Shown: positions 36,862 to 37,097 of the stretch, piece by piece
How the letters are laid out: every line of letters begins with the position of its first letter
How positions within the stretch are numbered: the first letter of the stretch is position 1
Program-made: the position numbers and the translations under genes
Assembly (NCBI GenBank): GCA_021798115.1
Contig: JAJZYM010000018.1
Span: 1 to 37,097, forward strand
Length of the DNA: 37,097 nucleotides
Reading direction: 5' to 3'
DNA from: Pseudomonadota bacterium
Lineage (GTDB): Bacteria > Pseudomonadota > Gammaproteobacteria > JAKAQQ01
Notes under the pieces: model-generated
What the model saw: only the letters and a program-made list of their open reading frames with translations
Databases searched by the model: none
Told to the model about the DNA's origin: nothing

Positions 36862-37097
36862 TCAGCTCGCCACCCGATCCTGGGCCTCGAGGATGAGACG
36901 GGCGAGAGCGATACGGATTGCGCGTGATTTCTGGCGCAAGACCTCGAAGAGAAGCCGCGATTCTTGAGCCTCCTTGCGGCACACGCTTTCGGCCAGGAGC
37001 GAGGCGGTCTTGTGGAAGGCCGTGTGTGTCGTGCGCAGCTCCTCGAAGAGAGGGAGGCGGGCCAGCGCTGAGCGGCTGGTTTTCTGGGAAAGGATCC
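36862..37097 (-). CDS. Probable CZB-domain signalling protein, C-terminal part (partial)
   Basis: A minus-strand frame enters from the right edge and stops at 36862-36864, giving 77 residues. It contains LARLPLFEELRTTHTAFHKT followed by a long helical stretch ending RLILEAQDRVAS. The LP-x-F-x-x-L-x-x-x-H-x-x-FH pattern resembles the second half of the chemoreceptor zinc-binding (CZB) domain found at the end of chemoreceptors and diguanylate cyclases. The CxxGkW half would lie outside the window, so the assignment is tentative. Confidence 0.45.
   Translation of the reverse strand, partial: ILSQKTSRSALARLPLFEELRTTHTAFHKTASLLAESVCRKEAQESRLLFEVLRQKSRAIRIALARLILEAQDRVAS

Noticed and set aside
36854-36866. 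GCTGAA/TTCAGC palindrome as terminator between rfbD and the edge gene
   Set aside because: The loop would be a single base, no T-run follows, and it overlaps the stop codon of the edge gene.

Overview
The window comes from a high-GC proteobacterium, most likely a gammaproteobacterium. The evidence is the divergent pair rsmI / lpoA with a DiaA-type SIS gene next to lpoA, and uvrA placed directly after rplQ; both are gammaproteobacterial arrangements as I know them. Most genes look about two thirds G+C. Leucine is often CTT or CTC, GTG starts are common, and genes are packed tightly with many GTGA/ATGA stop-start overlaps. I cannot name the genus. I saw no tRNA, rRNA, CRISPR array or intact insertion sequence.

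Region 1 (1-13983, + strand) holds the end of tuf, then the S10, spc and alpha ribosomal protein genes in standard order: rpsJ, rplC-D-W-B, rpsS, rplV, rpsC, rplP, rpmC, rpsQ, rplN-X-E, rpsN, rpsH, rplF-R, rpsE, rpmD, rplO, secY, rpmJ, rpsM-K-D, rpoA, rplQ. A near-consensus promoter with a foldable leader lies between rpsJ and rplC. A second promoter-like element lies between rpmJ and rpsM. The usual S10/spc boundary is closed by a 4-nt rpsQ-rplN overlap.

Region 2 (14007-21718) has a tightly packed minus-strand unit, lpoA-diaA-FAD-linked oxidase-uvrA, with divergent rsmI on the plus strand. It combines cell-wall synthesis activation, a replication-initiation or sugar-isomerase SIS protein, a GlcD-type dehydrogenase and excision repair.

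Region 3 (21719-22100) is the only long gap. It is about 52-53% G+C by my count, well below its neighbours. It contains several inverted repeats and three short plus-strand reading frames that look like a decayed gene.

Region 4 (22101-27602) holds adk (-), a PPi-type phosphofructokinase overlapping a CDF metal exporter (+), a glutathione peroxidase (-), an orphan DGQHR-domain gene (+) and a secreted DUF4124-like protein (+).

Region 5 (27587-37097) holds an acetyl-CoA synthetase (-), a NodI/NodJ-like ABC exporter (-), then a plus-strand surface-polysaccharide operon: a PglF/CapD-type nucleotide-sugar dehydratase followed by rfbB-A-C-D for dTDP-L-rhamnose, joined throughout by 4-nt GTGA overlaps. 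The right edge cuts the C-terminal part of a probable CZB-domain signalling protein (-).

The best candidates for something undescribed are the rpsJ-rplC leader, the low-GC relic island at 21719-22100 and the orphan DGQHR protein. No multi-gene novel defence or biosynthetic system is evident.
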